DNA from: Stomorhina lunata
Taxonomy: Eukaryota > Arthropoda > Insecta > Diptera > Rhiniidae
Reading direction: 5' to 3'
Length of the DNA stretch: 64,000 nt
Assembly (NCBI GenBank): GCA_933228675.1
Contig: OW121740.1
Span: 126,121,630-126,185,629, forward strand
Of this stretch, positions 1-11,490 are shown piece after piece. Made by a program: the position numbers and the translations under genes. Below the pieces are notes generated by a model that worked only from the letters and a program-made list of their open reading frames with translations, had not been told where the DNA came from and did not search any database. How positions within the stretch are numbered: the stretch's first letter is position 1; every line of letters starts with the position of its first letter.

Positions 1-78
1 TATCCTAAGAGAAAATATTAAACTGAGTATAAGGTTTTTAGACACTTAAATGGTGACTTTATGCCCAATATGAGTTTG

Positions 79-427
79 TAGCCAAAATATACAAATTAAT
101 GCAAAATATGATGTTTTCGCGAAATATGTATTTTCATGCAAAATATTTAATTTTATGCAAAATATGCAATTTTATGCAAAATATGCAATTTTATGCAAAA
201 TTTGCAATTTTATGCAAAATATGCAATTTTATGCAAAATATGCAATTTTATGCAAAATATGCAATTTTATGCAAAATTTGCAATTTTATGCAAAATATGC
301 AATTTTATGCAAAATATGGTATTTTAGGCATAAAATGATATTTTATGTAAATCATGTTATTATATGCAAAATATGCAATTTTAGGCATATATACTATATT
401 ATCTAAAAATGCATTTTAAGGCAAAAT
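79..427. repeat. 19-bp GCAAAATATGC minisatellite
   Basis: Tandem copies of a 19-bp unit (TTTATGCAAAATATGCAAT), cleanest between about 151 and 325 and decaying on both sides. Some units read TTTGC instead of TATGC. Because 19 is not divisible by 3 and the unit lacks stops in this reading, two overlapping open frames run through it and translate as a 19-residue periodic peptide. These are artefacts of the repeat, not genes. Related sequence recurs at 1575-1670 and 3950-4135. Confidence 0.9.
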
Positions 428-1574
428 TTTCTAAATGATTTGGAATGAACCATGAGCTATGAATAAACTACTAAAGCTTACACTTATATGAGTGTAGGGT
501 ATCGAAGAAAAGTGATCATTAAATACTTAACAAGTTAATGATCGTTGTGATATGATTTTGAAAAATTTTATAGTTTTCTTTCCTTTACAAACTTGAAAGT
601 GAGTGAACTTATAAGTTATTAATTTTTATTAAATTATTTTCAGCAAATACAAGTATTTAATATGATTTTAAAAAGAAAGCAAAATTATATATAATTTAAA
701 AGTTTATTTTATTTTCTTAATAATGAAAACAAAATAATAAAACACACCCATTTTTTTACAATTTATAACATTATTAAATTAATACATTTTAAGCAAAAGT
801 ATAATATATAGAAAAAAAAATTAATTTAATCAATTACGTAGGTCTATAAAGAAATTGAACTGCAAATTATAATTGCTTTTTTCGTTATCGTGAATAAAAG
901 TAATACAATTTTTTTTTTTAATGAAAGAAAAATTTTATAAATGAAAAATTTATTTTGCACTAGAGAAATTTATTTACGCCCTCTTCTCACTTTATCTAGT
1001 ATTTTTAAAAATTTTATTTTCTTTACACTTTCAGAGATTACATCATGATTATTTATCATTTTTTCATTTTTATATTTTCAAATAAATTGTTTGTATTTGA
1101 ATTTTTTTATTTTTATAATTATCTACAAATGATTTTTATTTAACATTATTGTTAAGGTTTTTTGTGATATATTTTCACAATTTATTGCAATTTCGTCAGA
1201 ATTTGTTTTATTTAATGTCTCTATATATGGCAGGTGGTTTTCTATAATAGGGTTTATGCAAATTTTTATTTAATTATATATTTAGATTTTTTTCCAGATT
1301 AAATTGATATTGCAATTTTTTAGAAATTGCAATCTTCCAAGCAAAAAAAAAATTTAGAATTAATTTGAAAAAATTATGGCTGATTTCATTTTCTTTGTAA
1401 ATTAAATAATGACATTGACAAGGATTTGTCAATATTTAACAGTTACAAAAAATTTTAAATCAAAAAAAATATTAACCCATTGGGAAACAGAAAAATTGGA
1501 AAGAATATTTTTTTAGTCAAACTAATTTTGAAACATTTTCTTTAATTTGAAACAAAATTCATTTGCTTAATTTT
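428..1574. other. AT-rich spacer
   Basis: Very AT-rich sequence with many homopolymer A and T runs. I see no gene, RNA, inverted repeat or transposon signature that I can support here. Confidence 0.6.
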
Positions 1575-1670
1575 GCTAAAATATTTTAAGCAAAATATGC
1601 TATTTGAAGCAAAATAAGCTATTTAAAGCAAAATATGCTATTTAACGCAAAATATGCTATAAGCAAAAAA
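1575..1670. repeat. Short GCAAAATATGCTATT array
   Basis: About five units of roughly 20 bp with the core GCAAAATATGC, related to the arrays at 79-427 and 3950-4135. It lies just left of the large AT minisatellite. That the same core flanks the minisatellite on both sides suggests the minisatellite arose inside, or was inserted into, an older GCAAAATATGC array. Confidence 0.8.
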
Positions 1671-2818
1671 ATTAACCATCGTTATAAAAATTTGCCTATA
1701 AATATTTTTTTACAAAAAATTTTCTATTGAAAAAAATTGTTCAAAGAAATTATTTCGTTACAAAAAATTTCTATGAAAACTTTTTCGTTACAAAAAACTT
1801 GCTCAAGATATTTTTTCGTTAAAAAAAATTTTCTATGTTTTTCGTTACAAAAAATTTTCTATAGAATTTTTTTCGTGACAAATAATTTTATAAAGAAATT
1901 TTTTCGTAAAAAAAATTGTCTAAAGAGATTTTTTAGTTACAAAAAATTTTTTATAGAAAGTTTTTTGTTACAAAAAAATGTCTGTAAAAATTTTTTCGTT
2001 ACAAAAAATTTTATAGAAATTTTTCCGTTACAAAAAATTTTCTATAAAAACTGTTTTGTTACAAAAAATTTTCTACAAAAATTTTTTTTGTTACAAAAAA
2101 TTTTCTAAAAAAATTTTTTTGTTGCAAAAAAATTTCTATAATAATTTTTTTGTGACAAAAAAATTTCTATAAAAATGTGTTTGTTATATAAAATTTTCCA
2201 TAGAAATTTTTTCATAACAAAAAATATTCTATAGAAATTTTTTCATTACAAAAAATTATTTATAGAATTTTTTATAAAAATTTTCTATAAATAATTTTCA
2301 GTAAAAATTTGTTCATTACAATATTTTTTTATAGAAATTTTTCTGTAGAAATTAATCGTTTTGAAAAATTTGCTGTTGAAATTTTGTAAAAATTTTATAA
2401 AAACTTTTCTATAGAAAATTTTTTGTTATAAAAATTTTTCTATAGAAAATTTTTAGTTATAATATTTTTTCTATATAAATTTTTTGTTTAAAAATTTTTC
2501 TATAAAACGTTTTTCGTTATAAAAATTTTTTTATAGAAAATTTTAAGTTTTAAAAACTTTTCTATAGAAAATTTTTCGTTATAAAAATTTTCTAGAGAAA
2601 ATTTTTCCTTATAAAAAATTATCAGTAGAAAATTTTTCGTTATAAAAATTTTTCTATAGAAAATTGTTCAGTTAAAAAAATTTTTCTATAGAAAATATTT
2701 CGTTAAAAAAAAATATTTCTATAGAAAATTTTTCTATGGAAAACTTTTCGTTACAAAAAATTTTTCTATAAAAAATTTTTCGTTATAAAAATTTTTCTAT
2801 AAAAAACTTTTCGTTATA

Positions 2819-2960
2819 AAAATTTTTCGTTAAAAAAATTTTTCGTTAAAAAAATTTTTCGTTAAAAAAATTTTTCGTTAAAAAAATTTTTCGTTAAAAA
2901 AATTTTTCGTTAAAAAAATTTTTCGTTAAAAAAATTTTTCGTTAAAAAAATTGTTCGTTA
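2819..2960. repeat. Homogeneous 16-bp sub-array inside the minisatellite
   Basis: Nine near-identical units of 16 bp (TTTTTCGTTAAAAAAA) in perfect register: the CG dinucleotide recurs every 16 bases from 2828 to 2956. Here the CTATAG half of the larger unit is missing, so the block is a young expansion of the linker alone. Confidence 0.9.
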
Positions 2961-3539
2961 AAAAATTTTTTCTATAGAAAATTTTTCGTTATAATAATTT
3001 TTCTATAGAAAATTTTTCTTTATAAAATTTTTGTATAGATTTTTTTTTTTATTGGAAAATTTTTCATTATAAAAATTTTTCTATAGAAAATTTTTCGTTA
3101 AAAAATATTTTTCTATACAAAATTTTTCTATAGAAAATTATTCGTTTTAAAAAATTTTTCTATAGAAAATTTTTCGTTAAGTAACGAAAATTTTTTCGTT
3201 ACAAAAAAAAAATTTCTATAGATATTTTTACGTTACAAAAAATTGTTTATAGATATTTTTTCGTTACAAAAAGAAATTTTCTAAATTTGTTGTGAAGAAA
3301 AATTTCAATAATTTTTTTTAGTTATGAAAAATTCTTAATAGAAACTTTTTCGTTATGGAAAATTTCTTATGGAAACTTTTCGCAAGAAATTTTTTCGTTA
3401 TTAACAATTTTCTATTAAAATTTTTTGGTTACAAACAATTTTTTTTTATAAAAAGTTGTCTATAGAAAATTCTTCGTTACAGAAATTTGTTTGTTAGAAA
3501 AAATTTTTTATAGAAATATGTTATACAAATTTTTTTATA

Positions 3540-3860
3540 GAAATTATTTTTGGTATGAAAAATTTTCGATAGAAATTTTTTGGTATGAAAAATTTTCTAT
3601 AGAAAATTTTTTGGTATGAAAAATTTTCGATAGAAATTTTTTGGTATGAAAAATTTTCTATAGAAATTTTTTTGGTATGAAAAATTTTCTATAAAATTTT
3701 TTTTTGGTATGAAAATTTTTCTATAGAAATTTTTTTGGTATGAAAATTTTTTGGTATGAAAAATTTTCTATAGAAAATTTGTTGGTATGAAAAATTTTCT
3801 ATAGAAAATTTTTTGGAATGAAAAATTTTCTATAGAAAATTTTTTGGTATGAAAAGTTTT
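3540..3860. repeat. TTGGTATGAAAAATTTTCTATAG sub-block
   Basis: About ten or eleven units of roughly 30-32 bp in which the usual CGTTA linker is replaced by TTGGTATGAAAA, followed by the common TTTTCTATAGAAA core. It is a locally homogenised variant of the same minisatellite. Confidence 0.85.
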
Positions 3861-3954
3861 CTATAGAAATTTTTTCGTTAGAAAAAATTTTCCATCGAAA
3901 TTTTTTCGTCCCAAAAATTTTTCCATCAAAATTTTTTCGTTTCAAAAAATTAAA

Positions 3955-4135
3955 AAATATGCCAATTTATGCAAAATTTTACAGTTTAAGCAAATATGCA
4001 AAAAAAATGCTACTTTATGCAAATTATGCTATTTTGTGCAATACATGCCAATTTATGCAAAATATGTCAATTTAAGCAAAATATGTCAATTTAAGCCAAA
4101 TATGCCAATTGATTTATGCAAATTATGCTACTTTT
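3955..4135. repeat. GCCAATTTATGCAAAAT array
   Basis: Degenerate units of about 19-22 bp (ATATGCCAATTTATGCAAA and variants) closing the right side of the AT minisatellite. The core resembles the arrays at 79-427 and 1575-1670. Confidence 0.8.
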
Positions 4136-5211
4136 TTGAATAAGACATAAAATTTTAACTTTAAATAAGATATCACCATATTATTAGCATATTTCTCTTA
4201 AATTTCTCAAAACCTTTTCCATTTCGGTTCTTAACCTTAATTAGCCTAATTCTTTCCTCACGAATCTAAGAAAATTCTTAGAAATTTTTTTTTATCTAAC
4301 AAAAATTCTCTCATTATTAGTAGATATCATTATCATGATGACTTTATTAAACCACTTTTCCTCAAACTCATTTGCATTTTCAGCTTTTTTTCCTCCCCAA
4401 ATTCATTTGTCTATTTAAAGATTTTCTCACATTATAAAAGACCTCATTAAAATTTTCACTTGTTTTCACAGTTCTGGGTAATTTTACAACAAATATATGT
4501 AGTATATAAAAAAAAAATTAATTTGATAAAAAAAAAATACTAGAGATAATAGTTTTTTATTAACAGTGTAATTTAAGCCATAAAAAAGGTGTAAAACTGC
4601 TAAAAAGCCTCAAGTGAATGCAACACACAACATTTTACATCATGTAGCGTAAAGTGAAGTGTTGCAACAGTCACACGCATTTTTAGGCCTCTTAAGTGTT
4701 TGTTGTCTATGTAGCAACAAGAGTCAGTTGAAATGTCTGAAGAAAGTGTTGAAACTGTTTGAATTGAAATTAATGAAGTTGTTTGATCTTTTCAGACCGA
4801 TTGTGGCTGATATCTGCAGTTTCAGTTGTTTCTATTGTCTTTCGGGGTTTTATTTTTTTTTTTTTTTGTAAATGTCATTGTTAAAAAGCCAGGGGAAAGA
4901 AATGTGTGTGACGGTTAAACGTTGGCGCTGTGGGTCTGAAATGCAAGAGATATTAAAAAAAAAATAAAACTACGTTAAACATAAATTAAATGCAAATGTT
5001 GGTCAAAGTCAGCGAAGCATGGATTAGACACAAATATGGAAAATAAAAGACAAAGACAGACACTAATGAATATTTTTTTGGCTAATGTTGGAGTTTAATG
5101 CTTATTTTACAGTGTTAACATGTCAACAAATTGCTTAGTTTTTGCTGGATATAAAAACTATGAACGTTTGTCTGTCCTTTCAGTCTGTCCTTCTATTTAT
5201 TTGTCTTTTTC
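4136..5211. other. AT-rich spacer
   Basis: No gene supported. A slightly less AT-rich stretch (about 4610-5060) contains short open frames without recognisable content. At 5165-5192 there are two degenerate GTCTGTC(C)TTTCAGT units like the array at 5990-6545, on the far side of dispersed element copy A. Confidence 0.5.
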
Positions 5212-5981
5212 TACCCTTCACCACCATAGGCGGAAAGGGTATTATAAGTTTGTGCTGATGTATGTAACGCATAGAAATATTTGTCTTAGACCCATCTTTT
5301 AGTATACCAATAGGCTTAGAATCACTTTCTGAGTCGATTTAGCGATGTCCGTCAGTCCGTCCGTCTGGCTGGCTGGCTGGCTGGACCCCCATGTAAACCT
5401 TGTAATCAAACTACAGGTCGCAATACTAAAGATAATTTGATGAAATTTGGCACAGATCAATTTTTGTCGAAATCGGTCCATTATTTATGGTACCTCCCAT
5501 AGGCCCCACTTCCCGGAATTGATATATTGGCCACAAAATTCAATATTTTTTCACGAAATTTAAAGCAAATACTGTTTATGTAAACCTAAATCACTGTACC
5601 AAATTTCGTTGAAATCGGTCCACATTTGACCATAGCTCCCATACAAACTCTTTTCTCAAAACGCACTTAATGGGACAAAATTCACTAAAAGGCTCATAAA
5701 TCCTAAGATAATGAGTTTATTTTTTGCATACATAATTTTTGTAACAACTGTAATCAATTCGCCGATCATTTCGAGATCATCGGTCCACATTTGACCCTAG
5801 CTCTCATATAAGTCCAAATGACGGTAACAGCTTAAATGTATAAGTTTTGAGAATATGTTTGTATGATGGCAAAATTTAGCAAATATTTGTCTTTATGCAG
5901 GAAAAAGAACACCTTTGACCTTAGTGGTGAAGGGTATCGTATGGTCGGGCTTGACCGACTATAGCACTTTCTTACTTGTTT
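5212..5981 (-). mobile_element. Dispersed hairpin-ended element, copy A
   Basis: One of five copies of a non-coding element of about 750-790 bp. In family orientation it begins ACAAGTAAGAAAGTGCTATA and a short hairpin (GTCGG...CCGAC). It continues with ATACCCTTCACCAC and ends in a second hairpin (TACCCTTTCCACC with GGTGGTGAAGGGTA). This copy is reversed. The left and right ends share ATACCCTTCACCAC as an inverted repeat, and an internal GGAC/GGCT tract varies between copies. There is no coding capacity, so it is non-autonomous. Hairpin ends suggest a Helitron-like or related mechanism, but no diagnostic termini or target duplications were established. Confidence 0.75.
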
Positions 5982-5989
5982 TTAATGTG

Positions 5990-6545
5990 CGTCCCTTCGT
6001 CTGTCTTTATGTCTGTCCCTCCGCCTTCGTCAGTGCCCGTCTGTCTATCCGTCCGTCTGTATTTCAATCTATCTATCCATCAGTCTGTACTTCCGTCCAT
6101 CTGTCTTTCCGTCCGTCTGTCTACAGTCCGTCTGTCTTTCAGTCCGTCTGTCTAGCGGTTCGTCTGTGTTTTAGTCCGTCTGCCTTTCAGTCCGTCTGTC
6201 TAGCGGTTCGTCTGTGTTTTAGTCCGTCTGTCTTTCAGTCCGTCTGTTTTTCAGTCCGTCTGTCTTTCAGTCCGTCTGTCTTTCAGTCCGTCTGTCTTTC
6301 AGTCCGTCTGTCTTTCAGTCCGTCTGTCTTTCAGTCCGTCTGTCTTTCAGTCCGTCTTTCTTTCAGTCCGTCTGTCTTTCAGTCCGTCGGTCTTCCAGTC
6401 CGTCTGTCTTTCAGTCCGTTTGTCTTTCAGTCGGTCTGTCTTTCAGTCCGTCTGTCTTTCAGTCCGTCTGTCTTTCAGTCCGTCTGTCTTTCAGTCGGTC
6501 TGCCTTTCAGTCCGTCTGTCCTTACTTTCATTCCTTCTTCTGTCT
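5990..6545. repeat. 16-bp CCGTCTGTCTTTCAGT array
   Basis: Tandem array of a 16-bp unit, very regular from about 6115 to 6520 (roughly 25 units), with degenerate CCGTCTGTC-rich units before and after. It is pyrimidine-rich on the plus strand. The 210-codon open frame through it gives a 16-residue periodic Val/Arg/Leu/Ser/Phe peptide and is not a gene. It starts within about 10 bp of the end of element copy A. Confidence 0.92.
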
Positions 6546-7805
6546 AAAATTGTATGGTCTCTTCTATTAAAGAGTTTAATGCTGATTAAAAATGCTACTG
6601 AATGAGGGTGTGATATCTCTTTTATACTTAAAGTTAATACATTTTGACAGAAACACAATTAATGTCTGTCCGCCTGCCCGATCTTACTTAAAAATTTGTT
6701 CACAAACAAACCGACAGGGTCAATTGTAAAGCCTAATGCAATATCTTGTAATAGTGGTTCATTATCACTAGAAAATTAACAATAAACTGTCATTTGAAAA
6801 TTATACAGGCGTTAAAGGTTGTGGTATATACCAATAGACATACAAGTTCATCATCCCCCGTTTTAAATGCTCTATCACTGACTTAATTTTTCACTTAATG
6901 AATTTGTCAAATTAACGGAAATTCATTGTAATTAATGACAGTTTAATTATTTTCTACAACAAATGAATGACCAAAACCCAAAACAACAACAATAATAATA
7001 ATAATAAATTCAATTTTAAAACATTTCAAAACTTGTGTTGAAAAAAATTTCGAAAAAAGTAATATCTTTTGACTCATCGCTTATGAGCTGAGCTATAATA
7101 AGAGAGATATAGAGCTGTTAAACAATTTACCTTGAATTAATTATTTATTGTTTTATATACTTTTTGCTGTTTTTATGGTTAAGATAATTAACAGTTTGTG
7201 GTTTCACTTATAATTGTACGAGTTCATAGGAAGAATATGGTTAAAATTTTTGTTTTGAAAATTTTTATTTATGAATTTTTTCAGTTATTAAATTTTTATG
7301 AGTTTTCTATTGTTTTGTTAAATTAAATAGATTTTTTGAAATTATATAGAAATTAGCATAATTTGTTTTTGGTAATTAGAAAAAACAATAAGAGAAAATG
7401 TTAAAAAAAAATTCTCATTGGTTTAAGAAAATTAGTGTTAATTTGCTAACAAAACTTCCCAAAAAAAAAAAAATTTTAGGATTTTAAAAAAAGTCTTAAA
7501 ACGTCTTATTTAAAAACATATAATTCTCATTTGGTTTAATTCAGCTACTTTTAAAAATAGAAATAATATGAAGGAGTAGAGGAGTATGAGGACCTCCCAG
7601 TATTTTTTTACTTCAAATTTTATTACTTACGGATTTGGAATTTGGTTTAATAAAAAGTAGTACATCATCACTTACCTAAAAATAGACAAAAAACAAAAAT
7701 AAAAATATTATTACTTATGTAATTATTAAAAAGTTCAAATTATTTAAAAGTATATGTATATTAACATTATGAATAAAAAGTTCAAAGCATCCGGACTTGA
7801 CACCC
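6546..7805. other. AT-rich spacer
   Basis: Unique AT-rich sequence with a short AAT microsatellite near 6988-7007 and otherwise no supportable feature. Near the right edge, CACCCAGTTAAGAAAG (about 7801-7816) resembles the end of the CCCAG elements described at 59 kb, but no partner end was found. Confidence 0.5.
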
Positions 7806-7814
7806 AGTTAAGAA

Positions 7815-9030
7815 AGTTTTTCGTTATAAAAAATTTCTAGACATTTTTTTGTTACAAAAAAATTTTGTATAGAAATTTTTTCTTTACAAAAAAATCTTTT
7901 CGTTATGAACAATTTTTACAGAAATTTTTTTGCTACGAAAAAATTTTCTATAGCCAATTTTACGTTATAAAAAATTTTCTATAGAAAATTTATCATTATA
8001 AAAAAGTTTCAATAGAAAATTTTACTTTATAAAAATTTTTCTATAGACAATTTTTGTTATAAATTTTTTTTATAGAAAACTTTTCGTTATGAAAAATTTT
8101 TTAAATTTGTTGTAATGAAATTTTCTAAAGAAACTTTTTTTTGTGAAAAATGTCCTATAGAAACTTTTTATTTACATATATAATATTTTCTATAGAAATT
8201 TTTTCGTAACAAAATATTTTCTATAGAAATTTGTTAGTAACAAAATATTTTCTATAGAAATTCGTTCGTTACAAAAAATTTTCTATAACCATTTTTTTGT
8301 TACAAAAAATTTTCTAATGAAATTTTTTCGTTACCAAATATTTCCTCTTTTTTTGTTACAAAAAAATTTTGTATAGAAATTTTTTTTTTTACAAAAAAAT
8401 CTTTTCGTTATGAACAATTTTTACAGAAATTTTTTTGCTACGAAAAACTTTGTATAGAAAATTTTTTATAATATGTGAAAAATTTTCTATAGAAATTTTT
8501 TCGTTATAAAAAATTTTCTATAGCCAATTTTACGTTGTAAAAAATTTTCTATAGAAAATTTATCATTATATAAAAATTTCTATAGAAAATTTTTCCATAG
8601 ACAATTTTTGTTATAAAAATTTTTTTATAGAAAACTTTTCGTTATGAAAAATTTTTTAAATTTGTTGTTACGAAATTTTCTAAAGAAACTTTTTCTTTGT
8701 GAAAAATGTCCTATAGAAACTTTTTATTTACATATATAATATTTGCTAAAGAAACTTTTTCGTTACGAAAAATTTTCTATAGAAATTTTTTCGTAACAAA
8801 ATATTTTCTATAGAAATTTGTTAGTTACAAAAAATTTTCTATAAACATTTTTTTGTTACAAAAAATTTTCTAGTGAAATTTTTTCGTTACCAAATATTTT
8901 TTCGTTATGAAAAATTTTCTTTAGAAATTTTTACATTTTGAAAAATTTTCTTTAGAAACTTACATTTTGAAAAATTTTCCATAGAAATTTTTTCCTTACA
9001 AAAAATTTTCTATAGAAAATTTTTCTAAAA
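7815..9030. repeat. AT minisatellite with ~500-bp higher-order duplication
   Basis: The same TTTTCTATAGAAA / TTTTCGTTAC minisatellite family as at 1.7-3.95 kb. A block beginning TTTTTTTGTTACAAAAAAA near 7845 is repeated near 8349 with the same order of variant units: the CTTTTCGTTATGAACAATTT, GCTACGAAAAA, ATAGCCAATTTTACGTT and TTTTTAAATTTGTTGT variants. The period is therefore about 500 bp and contains roughly 18-20 elementary units. Confidence 0.85.
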
Positions 9031-9035
9031 CCTTT

Positions 9036-10290
9036 AGTTGCAGTAGAAGTAATAGTGGTAGTAAGTGTAGTCAGTAGGAATAGTTGTATTAAATGTATTT
9101 GTAGTAAAGGTACTATTTAGTAGTAATAAAAATGGATATAGCAGCAGTAGTTGTCGTAATTGTAATAGTAGCATTATAAAGCAATAGTGCTCATTGTAGT
9201 AATAGTTATAGTCAATTAAAAAGTTAAGTAGTATTGAAGTAGCAGTAGTCAAAGTAGTTGTAATTTCAGTAATACTTAGCGTATATAAGTTGTCATACAT
9301 AGTAGCAGAAAAGGTAGTTGCAATAGTATCGTTTATGTATAGTTTTAAACCGGAAGTAGTAGTGGTAAGTATTTGTAATAGTAGTAATAGTACATTTACC
9401 AAAAGTAGCATAGTAGCAATAATAGTAGGTGTAATAGTAATCGTTAAGTGATAGTGATGGTTTCTGTGTCATTAAAAATGTGTAGTAGTAATTAAAGTAG
9501 CAGTAGTGGTAGTAATAGCAATAGTCACAGTAGTTTTAATACTGGTAATAGTATATATAGTAGCAGTAGTCGTAGTAGCAGTAATGGTAGTTGTAATAGT
9601 ACTCGTTAAGCGATTGTATCAGTATTTTTGTCAATATATATTTGAAGTAGCTATTGAAATAACAGTAGTCTTAGTAATAGCAATAGTCATAGTACATAGT
9701 TGTAATGGTAATAAAAGTAGATATAGTCATAGTAACAGCAATAGTAAACGTTTAGTGATAGTGGTAGTATTTGAATCAAGAAAAATTTGCAGTTATAATT
9801 GGGATAGCAGTAGTCGTAGTTATTACAATAGATATAGTAGTTGTAATGGTATTAATAGTAGATTTATTAGCAAGTCATATCTGTAATGATTGTTGCATTA
9901 ATAATCGTTTAGCAAAAGTAATAGTACTTGTATAAAAAGTAATAGTACAAAAGAGTAGTGGCAATTAAAGTAGCAATAGTCGTAGTAATAGCAATAGTCA
10001 AAGTAGTTATTATGACACTAATAGTAGACACAGCAGCAGTAGTCATAGCAGTAATGATGTTTGTAATGGTAAATGTTTAGCGTTAGTAATAGCATTTTTG
10101 TCAATATGTATTTGTAGTAGAAATTAAAGTAGCAGTAGCAGTAGTAATAGTAATGTTCATAGTAGTTGTATAGATAGTGATAGTAAAGTAAATATAGCAG
10201 CAGTAGTCATAGTAGTTATAATGGTGATTGTGATTGTATTTGTAGCAAGAAAAATTTGTAATAGTAATAGCAGTAGCAGAAATCCTAGAT
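9036..10290. repeat. Degenerate AGT/AAT trinucleotide tract
   Basis: About 1.25 kb dominated on the plus strand by AGTAGTAATAGTAGCAGTAG-like sequence, with blocks of GTTGTAATGGT and TTAGTAATAGC. Higher-order similarity exists between blocks (AATTAAAGTAGCAGTAG recurs near 9491, 9964 and 10122). Open frames on both strands here encode Val/Ile/Ser or Leu/Thr-rich low-complexity peptides and are not credible genes. Confidence 0.85.
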
Positions 10291-11150
10291 AAAGCAAAAA
10301 TTACAAAAAAGTTGTTTCCATGTTATTCTACGATTTTTTATCAAAACTTTTAAATTATTTGAAAATTAAAACACATTTTTGCTAAATCCGGCCTGAACAT
10401 AAAATGACGCACTTTTCAAAATTTGCAAATTAACATTTCAAACAAAAAAACAAAACTATTACTTGTTTTATAGGTTCATTTGTTTTTATCTAACTATTTA
10501 ATTAATATTTATAAATAATTATGTATTTGGTTAAATCGCTTTTAAAACAGCTACATTTTCGACACACCTTTTGTCTTAGCAATTTGAAATCTTAACTGAC
10601 AGTTTTTGGCGGTTCTAATGACAGTTTAAAGATTTAGTTATCTTTTGCTCGCGCCATGCGGCGCAACTTTAAATCAATTCTACTGTATAAGTTAATTGTT
10701 TTATTTTTTCTAAATATTATTCTATTATTTTGTTAAGTATAGAATTAGTTTCTTTCATTTAAAAAAAAAAACGTTATTTTTTATTTTAATTAATTACCAG
10801 TTTTGTATGTTTATATAAAGATTTTAACCCCTACCATGTTTTTATTGAATTAAATTAATTGTTAAACGTTTTGTGTCAATAGTGTCAGCATAAAACAGTT
10901 AATTTTTTAACTAATTAATAGTTATGTTATGTTTTGTTTGATTTAAAAATTCGATTTTAAGGTGATTAATTAGTATTAATGTGTGCAATATTATAAAGTA
11001 TTAACAAAATATAATAGAATATTAAATGAAATGATTAATTGTAGCTAATGATCATTATACGGCTTAAACTATTATTAGTAATTTTAGGTTTAGAAATACT
11101 TAATATAGTATACTCTAATGCTGAAAAATATTTAAAAGTACAAAAGTACT
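10291..11150. other. Spacer between the AGT and ACT tracts
   Basis: AT-rich unique sequence. The only local feature is a small GC island at about 10649-10666 with the hairpin GCGCCATGCGGCGC. Paired TGACAGTTT motifs stand near 10597 and 10619. No gene is supported. Confidence 0.5.
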
Positions 11151-11189
11151 ACCCAAGCCGTAATTTCAGTTTTTATCAATTTCTTGTTA

Positions 11190-11490
11190 CTACTCCAATG
11201 CCACTATTTCTACTAAAAGAACTACTATTATTATTTATAATGTTACTACGGCTACTATTCATATCACTACCATCAGTTTTGCTATTACTAGTTCTACTGC
11301 TACTACGGTTACTACTACACATTTGAATTGCTAGAAATACGAGTACTATAACTATTTAATTACTACTACTAATGCTACCATTACTACTACCATTGACTAC
11401 CATTGACTACAGCTGCTACATCTAATACGACTAAGCAGCTTCATCTACAACCACAGTGGCAATTGCTGTTATATCTAATACTACTACAGT
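11190..11490. repeat. Degenerate ACT trinucleotide tract
   Basis: Sequence dominated by ACTACTACTATTACT on the plus strand, i.e. the complement of the tract at 9036-10290. It looks like an inverted relative of that tract, separated from it by about 0.9 kb. An overlapping 92-codon frame (11048-11326) has a Leu-rich C-terminus that comes from the repeat. Confidence 0.8.

Larger units (their letters stand above)
1715..3950. repeat. AT minisatellite, TTTTCTATAGAAA / TTTTTCGTTAC type
   Basis: About 2.2 kb of degenerate tandem units of 25-32 bp. They combine a self-complementary core (TTTTCTATAGAAAA, centred on CTATAG) with a linker such as TTTTTCGTTACAAAA. Linkers change along the array: CGTTACAAAA on the left, CGTTATAAAA in the middle, TTGGTATGAAAA at 3540-3860. 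This indicates local homogenisation of sub-blocks. The 123-codon open frame at 1737-2108 is a by-product of the repeat. Confidence 0.9.

Noticed and set aside
1737..2108. 123-codon Phe/Lys-rich protein
   Set aside because: A frame through the AT minisatellite; residues follow the repeat period.
5915..6547. 210-codon Ser/Val-rich repeat protein gene
   Set aside because: Entirely explained by translation of the GTCTGTC 16-bp array; no splice, start-context or compositional support.
7801..7816. Fourth CCCAG-ended element (CACCCAGTTAAGAAAG)
   Set aside because: No inverse partner end was found at a plausible distance.
10649..10666. CpG-island promoter at the local GC patch
   Set aside because: Only about 18 bases of GC-rich hairpin; no core promoter elements or adjacent coding sequence.
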